From Rossellomorea sp. AcN35-11 (GTDB lineage: Bacteria; Bacillota; Bacilli; Bacillales; Bacillaceae_B): a stretch of DNA of 64,000 bases. The position numbers and the translations under genes are program-made. The first letter of the stretch is position 1. Each line of letters opens with the position of its first letter. Of this stretch, positions 47,476-56,211 are shown one piece after another. The DNA is taken from contig CP128835.1 in NCBI GenBank assembly GCA_030388825.1, forward strand, positions 3,528,001 to 3,592,000, read 5' to 3'. The notes beneath the pieces are model-generated. The model saw nothing but the letters and a program-made list of their open reading frames with translations. It had not been told where the DNA came from and did not search any database.

Positions 47476-49299
47476 CTACATTGCATCAAGCATCCTGAAC
47501 TGCGATTTAACCAATTCATAGTACTCACCCTGATGCTCCATCAGTTCATCGTGGTTACCGGACTCTTTGATTCTCCCATTTTCCAGTACAAAGATATTGT
47601 CCGATTCACGGATTGTTGACAGGCGGTGGGCGATAATGATCGCAGTCCGTCCGTTCAGGAGTTTTTTCAGTGCGCTTTGGATTTTGACTTCTGTTTCCGT
47701 ATCAATGGATGCTGTCGCTTCATCCAAAATGATGATGCGTGGATTCGCGAGGAGAGCCCGTGCAAAGGACAATAATTGTCTTTCCCCGACGGATAATACA
47801 TTCCCACGCTCTTCCACTTCGGTTTCGTATCCGTTAGATAGCTTTTCGATGAATTCGTTAGCTCCGATCGCTTCTGCAGCTCTCTTGACCTCATCATCTG
47901 AAGCATCCGGCCTCCCAAAGCGTATATTGTCCATAATCGACCCTGAGAAGATGAAGGTATCCTGAAGGACGATACTGATTTGGCTTCGTAAGCTTGAAAC
48001 CGATGCGTCTCTCAGATTCACACCATCAATTTTCACTTCTCCTTTCGTAGGATCGTAAAACCGGCTGATCAGATTGGCAATCGTGGTTTTACCAGATCCT
48101 GTGTGGCCGACTAAGGCGACGGTCTGGCCCGCCTTCATTTCCAGATGAATATTTTGCAGTGCTTTTCGTTTGTCGTCATAGGAAAATTCAACATTCTCAA
48201 ATTGGATTCTCCCTTTGATAGCTGTCAGGTTCACGGCGTCGGATTTTTCATTTACAATCGGCTGTTCATCGAGGAATTCAAAGATACGCTCTGATGAAGC
48301 CATTCCGATTAAGAGTTGATTATATACCTGGCCAAGTCTTGAAATGGGTTCCCAGAACATGCCCAGATAAAAAGCAAATGAAACGAATTCTCCTAATTGC
48401 AAAGAGCCTCCTTGGATGAGATGGGCACCGTACCAGATAAGTACGGCTGTTCCGATGGCATTGGTTAACTCCACCAGCGGGCGGAACATCGCATTTTTCT
48501 TCGTGGCTGTTCTCCAGCTATCGAAGTTTTCTGTGTTCACCCCGTCGAAGAAAGCCATATTTTCTTTTTCTTGTGTGAAGGATTGTGTCACCCGAATCCC
48601 CTGGATGCTCTCATTCAAGTGGGAGTTCAGTTTAGATTGCTTAAGTCGGACCATTTGCCATGATCTGCGAATGTTCTTTCGTAAACTTGTGGATATAAAG
48701 AACATGATCGGCAGGATCACCATGACGGCAAGTGTCAACTCAGGACTCAATGTAAAGAGTATGACCATGATTCCAATGAGGAGGATGATATCCATCAACA
48801 GATTGATTACTCCGTTGGTGAAAAGCTCCTGCAGGGAGTTGATATCATTCATGATCCGGACTAGTATCGACCCGGCTGATCTCTGATCAAAGAAACGATG
48901 GGACAGCCATTGAACATGACTGAATAGATGTTTCCTCAAGTCATATATGACCCCCTGCCCCAATTGGTTCATCCATCTGATCCTCAGTACATTGGCCACG
49001 TAGTTCAATACGTATAGTCCTGCGATGACCCCAACCAATATATACAATAAGTCGGCGTCCTTCTGCCTGATCGCTTTATCCAGAGTATAGACCCCAATCA
49101 GGATGGGTACGATTAAGCGGACTGCAGTTGTAATCAGGACAGTCATGATGGAAAGGGGCAGGAGTCTTTTCGAATACGGTTTCAAATAGGTTAACAGGCG
49201 ATAAAGTTGCTCCCAGTTGAACGGCTTATCGATGACCTGATCTGTAGAATAATGGAATCTGCTCAGCACACTTTTGTTCACTTTGTTTCTCTTACTCAA
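47476..49299 (-). CDS. yknV: ABC exporter half-transporter, YknV-like
   Basis: A 607-residue half-transporter: six helices (about 45-330) and a C-terminal ATPase with Walker A G-H-T-G-S-G-K-T (about 395), a degenerate signature L-S-V-G-E-R-Q and a canonical Walker B I-I-L-D-E-A-T. It starts 10 bases after its partner gene. The pair resembles B. subtilis YknU-YknV in order and size; other heterodimeric drug exporters (BmrCD, LmrCD) are alternatives. Substrate unknown. Energised export across the membrane is the family role. Confidence 0.88.
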   Translation of the reverse strand: MSKRNKVNKSVLSRFHYSTDQVIDKPFNWEQLYRLLTYLKPYSKRLLPLSIMTVLITTAVRLIVPILIGVYTLDKAIRQKDADLLYILVGVIAGLYVLNYVANVLRIRWMNQLGQGVIYDLRKHLFSHVQWLSHRFFDQRSAGSILVRIMNDINSLQELFTNGVINLLMDIILLIGIMVILFTLSPELTLAVMVILPIMFFISTSLRKNIRRSWQMVRLKQSKLNSHLNESIQGIRVTQSFTQEKENMAFFDGVNTENFDSWRTATKKNAMFRPLVELTNAIGTAVLIWYGAHLIQGGSLQLGEFVSFAFYLGMFWEPISRLGQVYNQLLIGMASSERIFEFLDEQPIVNEKSDAVNLTAIKGRIQFENVEFSYDDKRKALQNIHLEMKAGQTVALVGHTGSGKTTIANLISRFYDPTKGEVKIDGVNLRDASVSSLRSQISIVLQDTFIFSGSIMDNIRFGRPDASDDEVKRAAEAIGANEFIEKLSNGYETEVEERGNVLSVGERQLLSFARALLANPRIIILDEATASIDTETEVKIQSALKKLLNGRTAIIIAHRLSTIRESDNIFVLENGRIKESGNHDELMEHQGEYYELVKSQFRMLDAM

Positions 49300-49309
49300 A
49301 TCCTATCAC

Positions 49310-51067
49310 CTACCCTTCCTGAGTTTGTAGTATTTTTTTCTGATCCTTATATTGAATGTCGTAGATTCGTTGATAAGGTCCATTGTTTCTCAATAAGAAG
49401 TCATGAACCCCCCTCTCTACGATTTTTCCATTTTCGAGTACGAGGATTTCATCCGCATGCTTAAGGGATGAGATCCTGTGTGCGATGATGAACGTTGTAC
49501 GATCCGACATAACTTCCTTAAGCGCTTTCTGAATCCTGAATTCTGTCTCCATGTCAACGGCGCTTGTAGCATCATCAAGGATCAGGATCGATGGGTTTGT
49601 ACAAATGGCTCTTGCTATGGCAATACGTTGTTTCTGACCGCCTGAAAGACCTAGTCCCCTCTCCCCCAGTCTGGTGTCATAGCCATCAGGCAAATCTTTA
49701 ATGAAATCATGTGCCTGAGCCCGTTTAGCAGCTTCAATGATTTCATCCATAGTGGCTTCCGGCCTGCCATACGAAATATTGGCTCTGATGGTTGAAGAGA
49801 ATAAGAATGACTCCTGAAGTACAAAACCAATATTTTTCCGAAGTGACTTTAAAGAGTAATCTTTCAGATCTCTTCCATCAATGAGAATCTCTCCTTCTTC
49901 AGGTTCATAGAAACGGGTGATCAACTGGGTGATACTCGTTTTACCCGACCCCGTACCACCGATCAACCCGATGACCTTACCAGGCTCTGCTTTAAAGGAG
50001 ATATCCTCAAGAGCTGCCTCATCATGAACTGTGTAATTCAAGGAAACATGCTTAAATTCGACTTTTCCTTTCATTCGATCGAGATGAAGGACATGTTCAT
50101 GGTCTTTTATGTCTTCGTCCACTTCAAGGATTTCAAGCAAACGCTCTCCTGAAGCTTTTGATTGGGAAAACAGGTTGATGGTAAATCCCAGGTTCATGAT
50201 CGGCCAGATGATATACCATACTAAACTGTAAAAGGCAACAAGCTCTCCAGGTTGAAGATTGCCGTTCATCACCAGATAACCGCCGTATGCCAGGAGAGTC
50301 ACCACGCTAATATTCCCAAGGAACTCCATAAGAGGAAAATACTTTGCCCATATGTCAGATGTGAATAAATATTTATCTTTATAGTCACCATTCGATTGAT
50401 TGAATTTATTGATTTGATAATCTTCTCTTGATAAAGATTTAACCGTATTGATACCGGAAATATTCTCTTGTACATTTGTATTCAATTTTCCGAAAGACTT
50501 ACGGATGCCCCTGAAAGCAGGATGGACTGCTTTATCAAATTTATATACCGCCACCGCGAGAAAGGGCAGGGAAATGAGGGTGACAAACGTCAGCTGAGGC
50601 GAATAATAGAACATGACCCCGAAGCTTACGCTGACTAGCAGGAAAAAACGAAGCAATTCGGAAAAACCGAAAGATAAAAAGAAACGGAATGCTTCTACAT
50701 CCGCCGTCAGCCGGGACATTAGATCTCCTGTTTTAGCGTTATCGTAATAACTGAATGGAAGAAATTGCAGTTTTTCATAAAGTTCGTTCCTCAACCGGTA
50801 TACAGAAGTGATGCCAAATAAATCTCCATTGTATTGTTGTATGAAGGTGGCAACACCTTTTACAATCATGATACCGATAAATCCAAATGCTAAGTAAGGT
50901 ATCCACCGGTAGTTCCCTTCAAGAATTACATCATCGATGGTGACTTGAAGGATCACAGGATATACCACAGTGATTCCCGTAACAAAAATCAAGAAAATCA
51001 TTGAAATGATAAAATGCCTCTTATATGGCCAATAAAAAGATTTCAATTTTTTAAATGTATCCATCAT
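49310..51067 (-). CDS. yknU: ABC exporter half-transporter, YknU-like
   Basis: A 585-residue half-transporter equal in length to YknU. Six helices come first (about 18-300), then an ATPase with Walker A G-G-T-G-S-G-K-T, normal signature L-S-G-G-Q-K-Q-R and Walker B I-L-I-L-D-D-A-T. There Asp replaces the catalytic Glu, marking one degenerate ATP site. Together with the altered signature in the partner this is the pattern of heterodimeric exporters. ATG at 51067 follows GAAGGGAG; a longer frame from 51100 is not supported. Confidence 0.88.
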   Translation of the reverse strand: MMDTFKKLKSFYWPYKRHFIISMIFLIFVTGITVVYPVILQVTIDDVILEGNYRWIPYLAFGFIGIMIVKGVATFIQQYNGDLFGITSVYRLRNELYEKLQFLPFSYYDNAKTGDLMSRLTADVEAFRFFLSFGFSELLRFFLLVSVSFGVMFYYSPQLTFVTLISLPFLAVAVYKFDKAVHPAFRGIRKSFGKLNTNVQENISGINTVKSLSREDYQINKFNQSNGDYKDKYLFTSDIWAKYFPLMEFLGNISVVTLLAYGGYLVMNGNLQPGELVAFYSLVWYIIWPIMNLGFTINLFSQSKASGERLLEILEVDEDIKDHEHVLHLDRMKGKVEFKHVSLNYTVHDEAALEDISFKAEPGKVIGLIGGTGSGKTSITQLITRFYEPEEGEILIDGRDLKDYSLKSLRKNIGFVLQESFLFSSTIRANISYGRPEATMDEIIEAAKRAQAHDFIKDLPDGYDTRLGERGLGLSGGQKQRIAIARAICTNPSILILDDATSAVDMETEFRIQKALKEVMSDRTTFIIAHRISSLKHADEILVLENGKIVERGVHDFLLRNNGPYQRIYDIQYKDQKKILQTQEG

Positions 51068-51220
51068 TTCTCTCCCTTCATAGGTATCTTTAAAAAACAA
51101 CGTATTACTAAATATATCGGGTTTCGAAATATTTATCTACCCTTTTTTTAGAATTTTTTACTTTTTTATGAATTCTCCTTCTAATCATATTATTCTTATT
51201 TATTGTATAGAGAAGACCAT

Positions 51221-51247
51221 AAAAAAAGATCGGTCCATTGACCGATC
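51221..51247 (-). terminator. Intrinsic terminator after ykuV
   Basis: AGATCGGTC and its complement around a 4-base loop, then TTTTTTT on the minus strand. Confidence 0.88.
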
Positions 51248-51271
51248 TCTATTCCATCATTCGTATGGATA

Positions 51272-51727
51272 TTATTCGCTTTTTTCCAACTCGTCCAATA
51301 CACGATTCACACGTTTCTCAAGCATCTTCATACCACTGCCACCCGCTTGGAAGTGACGAAGGTTTCCATCTTTATCAAATACATAGTAGGCAGGAACGTA
51401 TTGATTTTCAAACGCATCTGTTAATTTATGTTCACTGTCTACAAAGATAGGCTGAGAGATATCATGTTCAGCTGCAACCTTCTTTATTTCGTCCATGTTC
51501 AAGTCATCTTCAGAACGCGGCATATGGACGGCCATCACGTTCAATTTATCGCTGTATCGATCACGGAATTCATTTACTTGGGGCATGGCTTCCTTACAAA
51601 GGTGGCATGAGATTGACCAGAAGTGAATTAGCGTCGGTTTCTCTCCCACCAGGTCTCCCTTTGTGACTTCTCCATTTAACCATTCTGTAGCACCAGTCAA
51701 TTCAGGCATCGGTTCACGAAGCTTCAT
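51272..51727 (-). CDS. ykuV: Thioredoxin-like thiol-disulfide oxidoreductase YkuV
   Basis: A 151-residue cytoplasmic thioredoxin-fold protein with the active site W-S-I-S-C-H-L-C-K (Cys about 40 and 43), the cis-Pro in V-P-A-Y-Y-V-F and no signal peptide. YkuV of B. subtilis is a structurally studied thiol-disulfide reductase. AGGAGG lies 9 bases before the ATG at 51727. It follows ykuU with its own terminators on both sides. Confidence 0.93.
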   Translation of the reverse strand: MKLREPMPELTGATEWLNGEVTKGDLVGEKPTLIHFWSISCHLCKEAMPQVNEFRDRYSDKLNVMAVHMPRSEDDLNMDEIKKVAAEHDISQPIFVDSEHKLTDAFENQYVPAYYVFDKDGNLRHFQAGGSGMKMLEKRVNRVLDELEKSE

Positions 51728-51823
51728 AATATATAGCCTCCTTAAATTATCATTTGCTTCCAATATTATTTGTAACAGGTTGAACGAGTATTACTCCAAT
51801 TCAACATTTTCATGATAAGAAAA

Positions 51824-51850
51824 AGGCCTAACAAACGGTTAGGCCTTTAT
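51824..51850 (-). terminator. Intrinsic terminator after ykuU
   Basis: AAAGGCCTAAC and its complement around a 5-base loop; the minus strand continues with TTTTTC. Confidence 0.85.
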
Positions 51851-51861
51851 TCATTTGGAAC

Positions 51862-52404
51862 TTATAAAGTTTTTTGACCTGGCTTCCAGTTTGCCGGGCA
51901 AAGACCGCCAGTTTGAAGGGCTTGTAGGACACGCAGTGTTTCTTCAACATCACGTCCGATATTGTTATGGAATACTGCTTGATATTGCAGTTCCCCTTCA
52001 GGGTTGATGATGTAAAGACCGCGCAGGGCAACCCCTTCATCTTCGATAAGTACTCCATATTCGCTTGATACACGGTGGTTAGTATCTGCTGCTAATGGAT
52101 ATCTTAATTCACCTAGGCCGTTATCTTTACGGTCTGTATTGATCCACGCTAGGTGTGTATGGATTGTGTCTGTGGAGACACCGATTACTTCAGCATCTAA
52201 ATCTTCAAACTCATCGTAACGGTCTGACATTGCCGTAATTTCAGTTGGACATACGAAAGTGAAGTCCATTGGGTAGAAGAACAATACTGTCCACTTACCG
52301 TTTTTCATATTTTCTTCTAATGATACTTTACCGAATTCTTTGTTTGGCATTACAGCGTCCATTTCAAAACGTGGAGCCTGCTTGCCTACCATGCGTTCAG
52401 CCAT
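51862..52404 (-). CDS. ykuU: 2-Cys peroxiredoxin YkuU
   Basis: A 180-residue AhpC/TSA peroxiredoxin reducing peroxides. The peroxidatic Cys lies in F-T-F-V-C-P-T-E (about 52) and the resolving Cys in G-G-L-C-P-A-N-W near the C-terminus (about 169). It stands upstream of ykuV, a plausible reductant, as in B. subtilis. GGAGGG precedes the ATG. The 360-base gap upstream (52405-52764) is AT-rich, shared with the divergent ykuT, and shows no gene. Confidence 0.94.
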   Translation of the reverse strand: MAERMVGKQAPRFEMDAVMPNKEFGKVSLEENMKNGKWTVLFFYPMDFTFVCPTEITAMSDRYDEFEDLDAEVIGVSTDTIHTHLAWINTDRKDNGLGELRYPLAADTNHRVSSEYGVLIEDEGVALRGLYIINPEGELQYQAVFHNNIGRDVEETLRVLQALQTGGLCPANWKPGQKTL

Positions 52405-52764
52405 GAGTAAATCCCTCCAATGAGTTTTTAATGAAATATTTATTAAGAAAGGAAAGACATGACAGCCTGTCCTTTCAAAAACACATTTTTCATTATAAAG
52501 GATTAGGTTTTTTCAGTCAATATTAAATGATAATAAATTTAATATTAAAATGATTATAATCTACTGATTGTATCCCTTATTTGGTATTCCCTATTCCATA
52601 AAAGTTTACTCTCTTTTCACTTACGATAATCAACTAATTAAAGTTTACCATTTCCCAACTCGGGAACAAAGCAATATGCTTTTGGTGTATTTGTTCTTTG
52701 ACATAACCCGGGGCGTAATGTGTATACTAGAAAGGTCATTATACAATAGGAAAGGATGTTTAAA

Positions 52765-53634
52765 TTGGAATACATATTTGGTCTTACTGCATTAAATGAA
52801 CGTCTTACCAATTTTGATTGGGGCGGCTTGTTAGTTACCATCGGAATTGGCGCATTACAAATTCTGGCCATTTGGATTGCCTTCATCATAGTAAAGGGAG
52901 CAGCAAACAAAGTCATTGAAAGGCTCTTTGATAAATATAGGCAGCGAAAAGATGTTTCTGAAGGACGTGCTCAAACATTACAATCCCTTTCTAAAAACAT
53001 CATTGGGTACATCTTGATTTTCGTATTCTTCGTTACGGTTCTGCAAATCTTTGGCATCGAGGTTACTGCTATTCTTGCAGGTGCAGGGATTGTAGGTCTC
53101 GCCGTCGGATTCGGGGCTCAAGGATTAGTAAGTGATGTAGTGACGGGATTCTTCATTCTACTGGAAAAGCAAGTGGATGTAGGCGATTATGTCTCTACAG
53201 GAAGTTTCTCAGGAATAGTAGAAGAAGTCGGGTTAAGGACGACACATATTCGAGGGTTCGACGGCACACTTCATTATGTACCAAATAGAGAAATCACGAG
53301 TGTCAGCAATCATTCACGCGGGAATATGAGAGCACTTGTTGATATCGGGATTTCTTATGACGACGACATTGATAAAGCCATGGTCGTCCTTCAGGAGGTA
53401 TGTGATAAAATCGCTCAAGAGGATGACAATATCGTTGATGGTCCAAATGTGTTAGGGGTCCAGACTCTTGGAGCTTCCGATGTAGTGCTCAGAGTGTTAT
53501 GCAAAACAAAGAATATGGAGCAATGGGGCGTGGAACGAAAGCTTCGTAAAGCTCTAAAGGAAGCACTTGATCAAAACGGAATTGAGATTCCTTTCCCTCA
53601 TCAAGTTTATATTGAGAAGAAGGAAACCGAATGA
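52765..53634 (+). CDS. ykuT: Mechanosensitive channel of the MscS family (YkuT)
   Basis: A 289-residue MscS-type channel: three helices (about 18-45, 70-92, 97-125), the pore helix rich in Gly/Ala (G-L-A-V-G-F-G-A-Q-G-L), the beta domain with G-D-Y-V, and a C-terminal alpha/beta domain. It opens upon membrane tension in low osmolarity. The TTG at 52765 is preferred because AAAGGATG then lies 6 bases upstream; an ATG at 52756 touches the site. A strong terminator follows. Confidence 0.9.
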   Translation: MEYIFGLTALNERLTNFDWGGLLVTIGIGALQILAIWIAFIIVKGAANKVIERLFDKYRQRKDVSEGRAQTLQSLSKNIIGYILIFVFFVTVLQIFGIEVTAILAGAGIVGLAVGFGAQGLVSDVVTGFFILLEKQVDVGDYVSTGSFSGIVEEVGLRTTHIRGFDGTLHYVPNREITSVSNHSRGNMRALVDIGISYDDDIDKAMVVLQEVCDKIAQEDDNIVDGPNVLGVQTLGASDVVLRVLCKTKNMEQWGVERKLRKALKEALDQNGIEIPFPHQVYIEKKETE

Positions 53635-53641
53635 AAGTGAG

Positions 53642-53672
53642 AAGAGAAGGCCTGGGCCTTCTCTTTTTTGCG
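53642..53672 (+). terminator. Intrinsic terminator after ykuT
   Basis: AGAGAAGGCC and GGCCTTCTCT around two bases, then TTTTTT. Confidence 0.9.
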
Positions 53673-53685
53673 TCAAGGAGGCGCT

Positions 53686-54250
53686 TTAAACGCTCATCAT
53701 CCCTTTTCTCAGGAGCTCCGCTTCCACTTGTTTCGTATTGGATTTTACATTCCAAATCTCCCCCTTCAAGGTGGAGACATTTAGCTTATCGCTTTTGGGG
53801 TTTTTCCACTCAACAGGCTGATGGCTTTGCTTGACTTTACTTCCAAGCTTGTCAATGCTTGCCTTTCCGACTGGAACGGGATGAGATTTTCGATTTTTCA
53901 GCTTTTGAATGACCGACATAATCAGGCTGAGGCCAAACCTTCTTTCAGGGATTTCAAAAAAGAAAAATAAAAACCCGATGATCATAAGAATAGACCGAAT
54001 GGATTGTTCACTAAACGTTTTCGCTTCAAGCTCTCTAAAGACTTCTTTCCTCCTGTTGCTTCTGCTAATTCCTGCAGTGATCGGGTTAGAGTATTCATTG
54101 GAATACGGTACAGAAAACCCTGTTTGATAAGAGCTTCCACATTCTCTAGTTGAATCAGAAATCGTCACGTGATACAAACCAGGTGATAACCGCCTGTCAA
54201 ACTCCGCTTCACCTTCTTTGCTGCAATGAACAGGAAGAAAAGACCATACC
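53686..54250 (-). pseudogene. Remnant: C-terminal end of a large membrane-anchored (VWA/BatA-type) protein
   Basis: This open frame has no supported start. Its upstream part reads E-G-E-A-E-F-D-R-R-L-S-P-G-L-Y-H-V-T-I, a beta-rich ectodomain end. It is followed by a single membrane helix ending F-F-F-F-E-I-P-E-R-R-F and a basic cytoplasmic tail. That layout is typical of the C-terminus of large VWA-domain proteins found with MoxR, DUF58 and ABC genes in Bacillus. The VWA domain itself is absent. The assignment is an inference from layout. Confidence 0.5.
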
Positions 54251-54434
54251 CGAGTATTCTCACCCAGTATGGGATGACAAAGATGGCTGCGGCGGAAACA
54301 ATTATGAGACTAAATGCTCCTGCGTAAAAAAACAGGAGCTGGATGTAAAAAGTTAATTGATTGATTTAGAGCTTTCTTCTTACCTGCCTGAGTAGTTGAA
54401 GAAATAGTTGAGTCTGTTCCATCTTCTCACCCAT
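54215..54434 (-). pseudogene. Remnant: N-terminal part of a two-helix membrane protein, with in-frame stop
   Basis: The frame begins at an ATG sharing one base with the permease stop (TAATG coupling). It reads M-G-E-K-M-E-Q-T-Q-L-F-L-Q-L-L-R-Q-V-R-R-K-L, then TAA at 54366-54368, then continues in the same frame into two clear helices before the frame of the next remnant takes over near 54215. It looks like the first part of a gene once following the permease, fused to the tail of another gene by deletion. Confidence 0.5.
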
Positions 54435-55279
54435 TATTTAGCACTCTTCACCTTCATGCTCGGTCTAAGCTTCATTATACTGAGGGACAGGGACATCACG
54501 GCAAGTACGGAGTAAATAATCAGGAATGAAGCCCATAATGGAAACGATATGCCGCTTCGATTGTATATTTCTTCAATCGCCATGGGCTCAAAATGACCCA
54601 TCATAACAATCCCGGGATTAAACATCGCGATCAAATATGATGCAGGATTGGTCTGGCTTTGATAATGGCCGCTTCCTATTGCCATGGAAAGCATAAAGAG
54701 AAATAATGTACCTCCTGCAAGAAATAAAACGGTTGCATAAGAAGTGACCATGGAAACAATCGTCTTTCGGATAATCGTTGAATAGAAGACTCCCACGGAG
54801 CCAAAAGCAAATACAAGAAACAGACAATATCCAAAGACAAAGAGTAAATCCGTGGGTGATACCCCTCCAAATAGGAATACAAAGCTATAAAGAGGTAAGC
54901 TTGATACTACGAGTAATAATAAATAGGAAACCGATGATACAAGCTTACTTACGATGATAGCCAGAGAGCTTTGTTCCGTCGTCAGCAACATGCTTAACGT
55001 CTGCTTCTCCCTTTCTCCGCTGATGACTCCCCCTGTTAACCCTGGTGTGATGAATAATACTAGGGCAAGCTGCAGGAATGAAAGGATCATAAACATTACA
55101 CGGCTTTCTTCCGGGCGAAAATAACCCGTATTTGAAAATCTGGTTTGCATATAGATAAAGCCGATCACCACAATTCCTACGGCAATTAAATAGCATAACA
55201 TCCCGATAAATGCTTTAAACGAACGAAATCTGAGCTTAAATTCTTTATTCAACATGGGATTGATGAATAGCTGCTTCAT
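54434..55279 (-). CDS. ABC transporter permease (ABC-2 type)
   Basis: A 281-residue ABC-2 permease with six predicted helices (about 22-44, 66-86, 105-130, 140-160, 175-200, 245-270). The G-L-T-G-G-V-I-S-G-E-R-E-K-Q-T-L motif near residue 80 is the usual cytoplasmic coupling signature. It starts inside the ATPase stop (ATGA overlap) and ends overlapping the following remnant. The substrate is unknown; similar operons are associated with membrane or cell-surface functions (compare Gld-type transporters). Confidence 0.88.
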   Translation of the reverse strand: MKQLFINPMLNKEFKLRFRSFKAFIGMLCYLIAVGIVVIGFIYMQTRFSNTGYFRPEESRVMFMILSFLQLALVLFITPGLTGGVISGEREKQTLSMLLTTEQSSLAIIVSKLVSSVSYLLLLVVSSLPLYSFVFLFGGVSPTDLLFVFGYCLFLVFAFGSVGVFYSTIIRKTIVSMVTSYATVLFLAGGTLFLFMLSMAIGSGHYQSQTNPASYLIAMFNPGIVMMGHFEPMAIEEIYNRSGISFPLWASFLIIYSVLAVMSLSLSIMKLRPSMKVKSAK

Positions 55280-56211
55280 GAAAGTGTCACTCCCTTCGTG
55301 ATTTCCATAAACACATCTTCCAAATTCGTTTCAGTCTCTTTGAAACTTACAATTTGGATATCATTTAACACCGCTTTTTTTAACAGTTCGATTTGTTCCA
55401 TTTCTTCCCCTTTGTAAAGGAACTGAAAGGTTTTGTTCTCCTCATCAACTTCTATCTTAGATACGTAAGGATCATCTTCAAAGAATGACACTGCACTCTC
55501 CACCATTCCCCTCACCTTCACGACAATCAGCTTATCTGCCTGCAGTTGAAACTGGATATCCTGGACCGATCCGTGAGCGATAAGCTTCCCATTGTCAATC
55601 ACACCGATTTCATCACACATTTCTGAGAGCTCCGGCAGGATGTGAGAGGAAATCAAGATCGTTTTCCCCATTTTCTTTAACTGTTTAAGAATTTCCCTCA
55701 TTTCGATTCTCGCCCGCGGGTCCAGCCCTGAAGCCGGTTCATCAAGAATAAGCACTTCCGGATCGTGTATGAGACATCTTGCCAGACACAGTCGTTGCTT
55801 CATCCCCCTTGATAAGAGATCTACATATGAATCTCTTTTGTGAGATAAATTCACAAGTTCCAAAAGCTGTGGAATGATTTTCCTTCTTTGATCTGCAGGG
55901 ATCTTATAACTTGCACCATAAAAATCCAGATACTCATCCGCTTTTAATTGATCATACACCCCAAAGAAGTCGGGCATATAGCCGATTTGTCTCCTGACCA
56001 GTTTTGAGTCTTTGCTGATGTTAAATCCATTTACAGTAGCCGTGCCTGAAGTGGGGGCCAATAATGTAGCCAATATGGAAAATGTTGTAGATTTTCCTGC
56101 TCCATTTTGACCGACAAATCCAAATACGGTCCCCTTTTCAATGGACAAACTCAGATCATCAAGGGCCTGAAACGACCCATACCGTTTAGATAGGTTTTGG
56201 ATTTCTATCAT
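55276..56211 (-). CDS. ABC transporter ATP-binding protein
   Basis: A 311-residue ATPase of the ABC-2/CcmA type: Walker A F-V-G-Q-N-G-A-G-K-S-T (about 33-43), signature L-S-R-G-M-K-Q-R (about 135), Walker B L-I-L-D-E-P-A-S-G-L-D and a C-terminal regulatory extension (about 220-311). It overlaps the upstream ectodomain gene and the downstream permease by 4 bases each (ATGA), so the three are translated together. Confidence 0.94.
   Translation of the reverse strand: MIEIQNLSKRYGSFQALDDLSLSIEKGTVFGFVGQNGAGKSTTFSILATLLAPTSGTATVNGFNISKDSKLVRRQIGYMPDFFGVYDQLKADEYLDFYGASYKIPADQRRKIIPQLLELVNLSHKRDSYVDLLSRGMKQRLCLARCLIHDPEVLILDEPASGLDPRARIEMREILKQLKKMGKTILISSHILPELSEMCDEIGVIDNGKLIAHGSVQDIQFQLQADKLIVVKVRGMVESAVSFFEDDPYVSKIEVDEENKTFQFLYKGEEMEQIELLKKAVLNDIQIVSFKETETNLEDVFMEITKGVTLS

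Noticed and set aside
54150..54356. 68-residue plus-strand frame with several Cys
   Set aside because: It is the complement of the remnant region; the minus-strand readings show membrane-protein pattern and this one does not.
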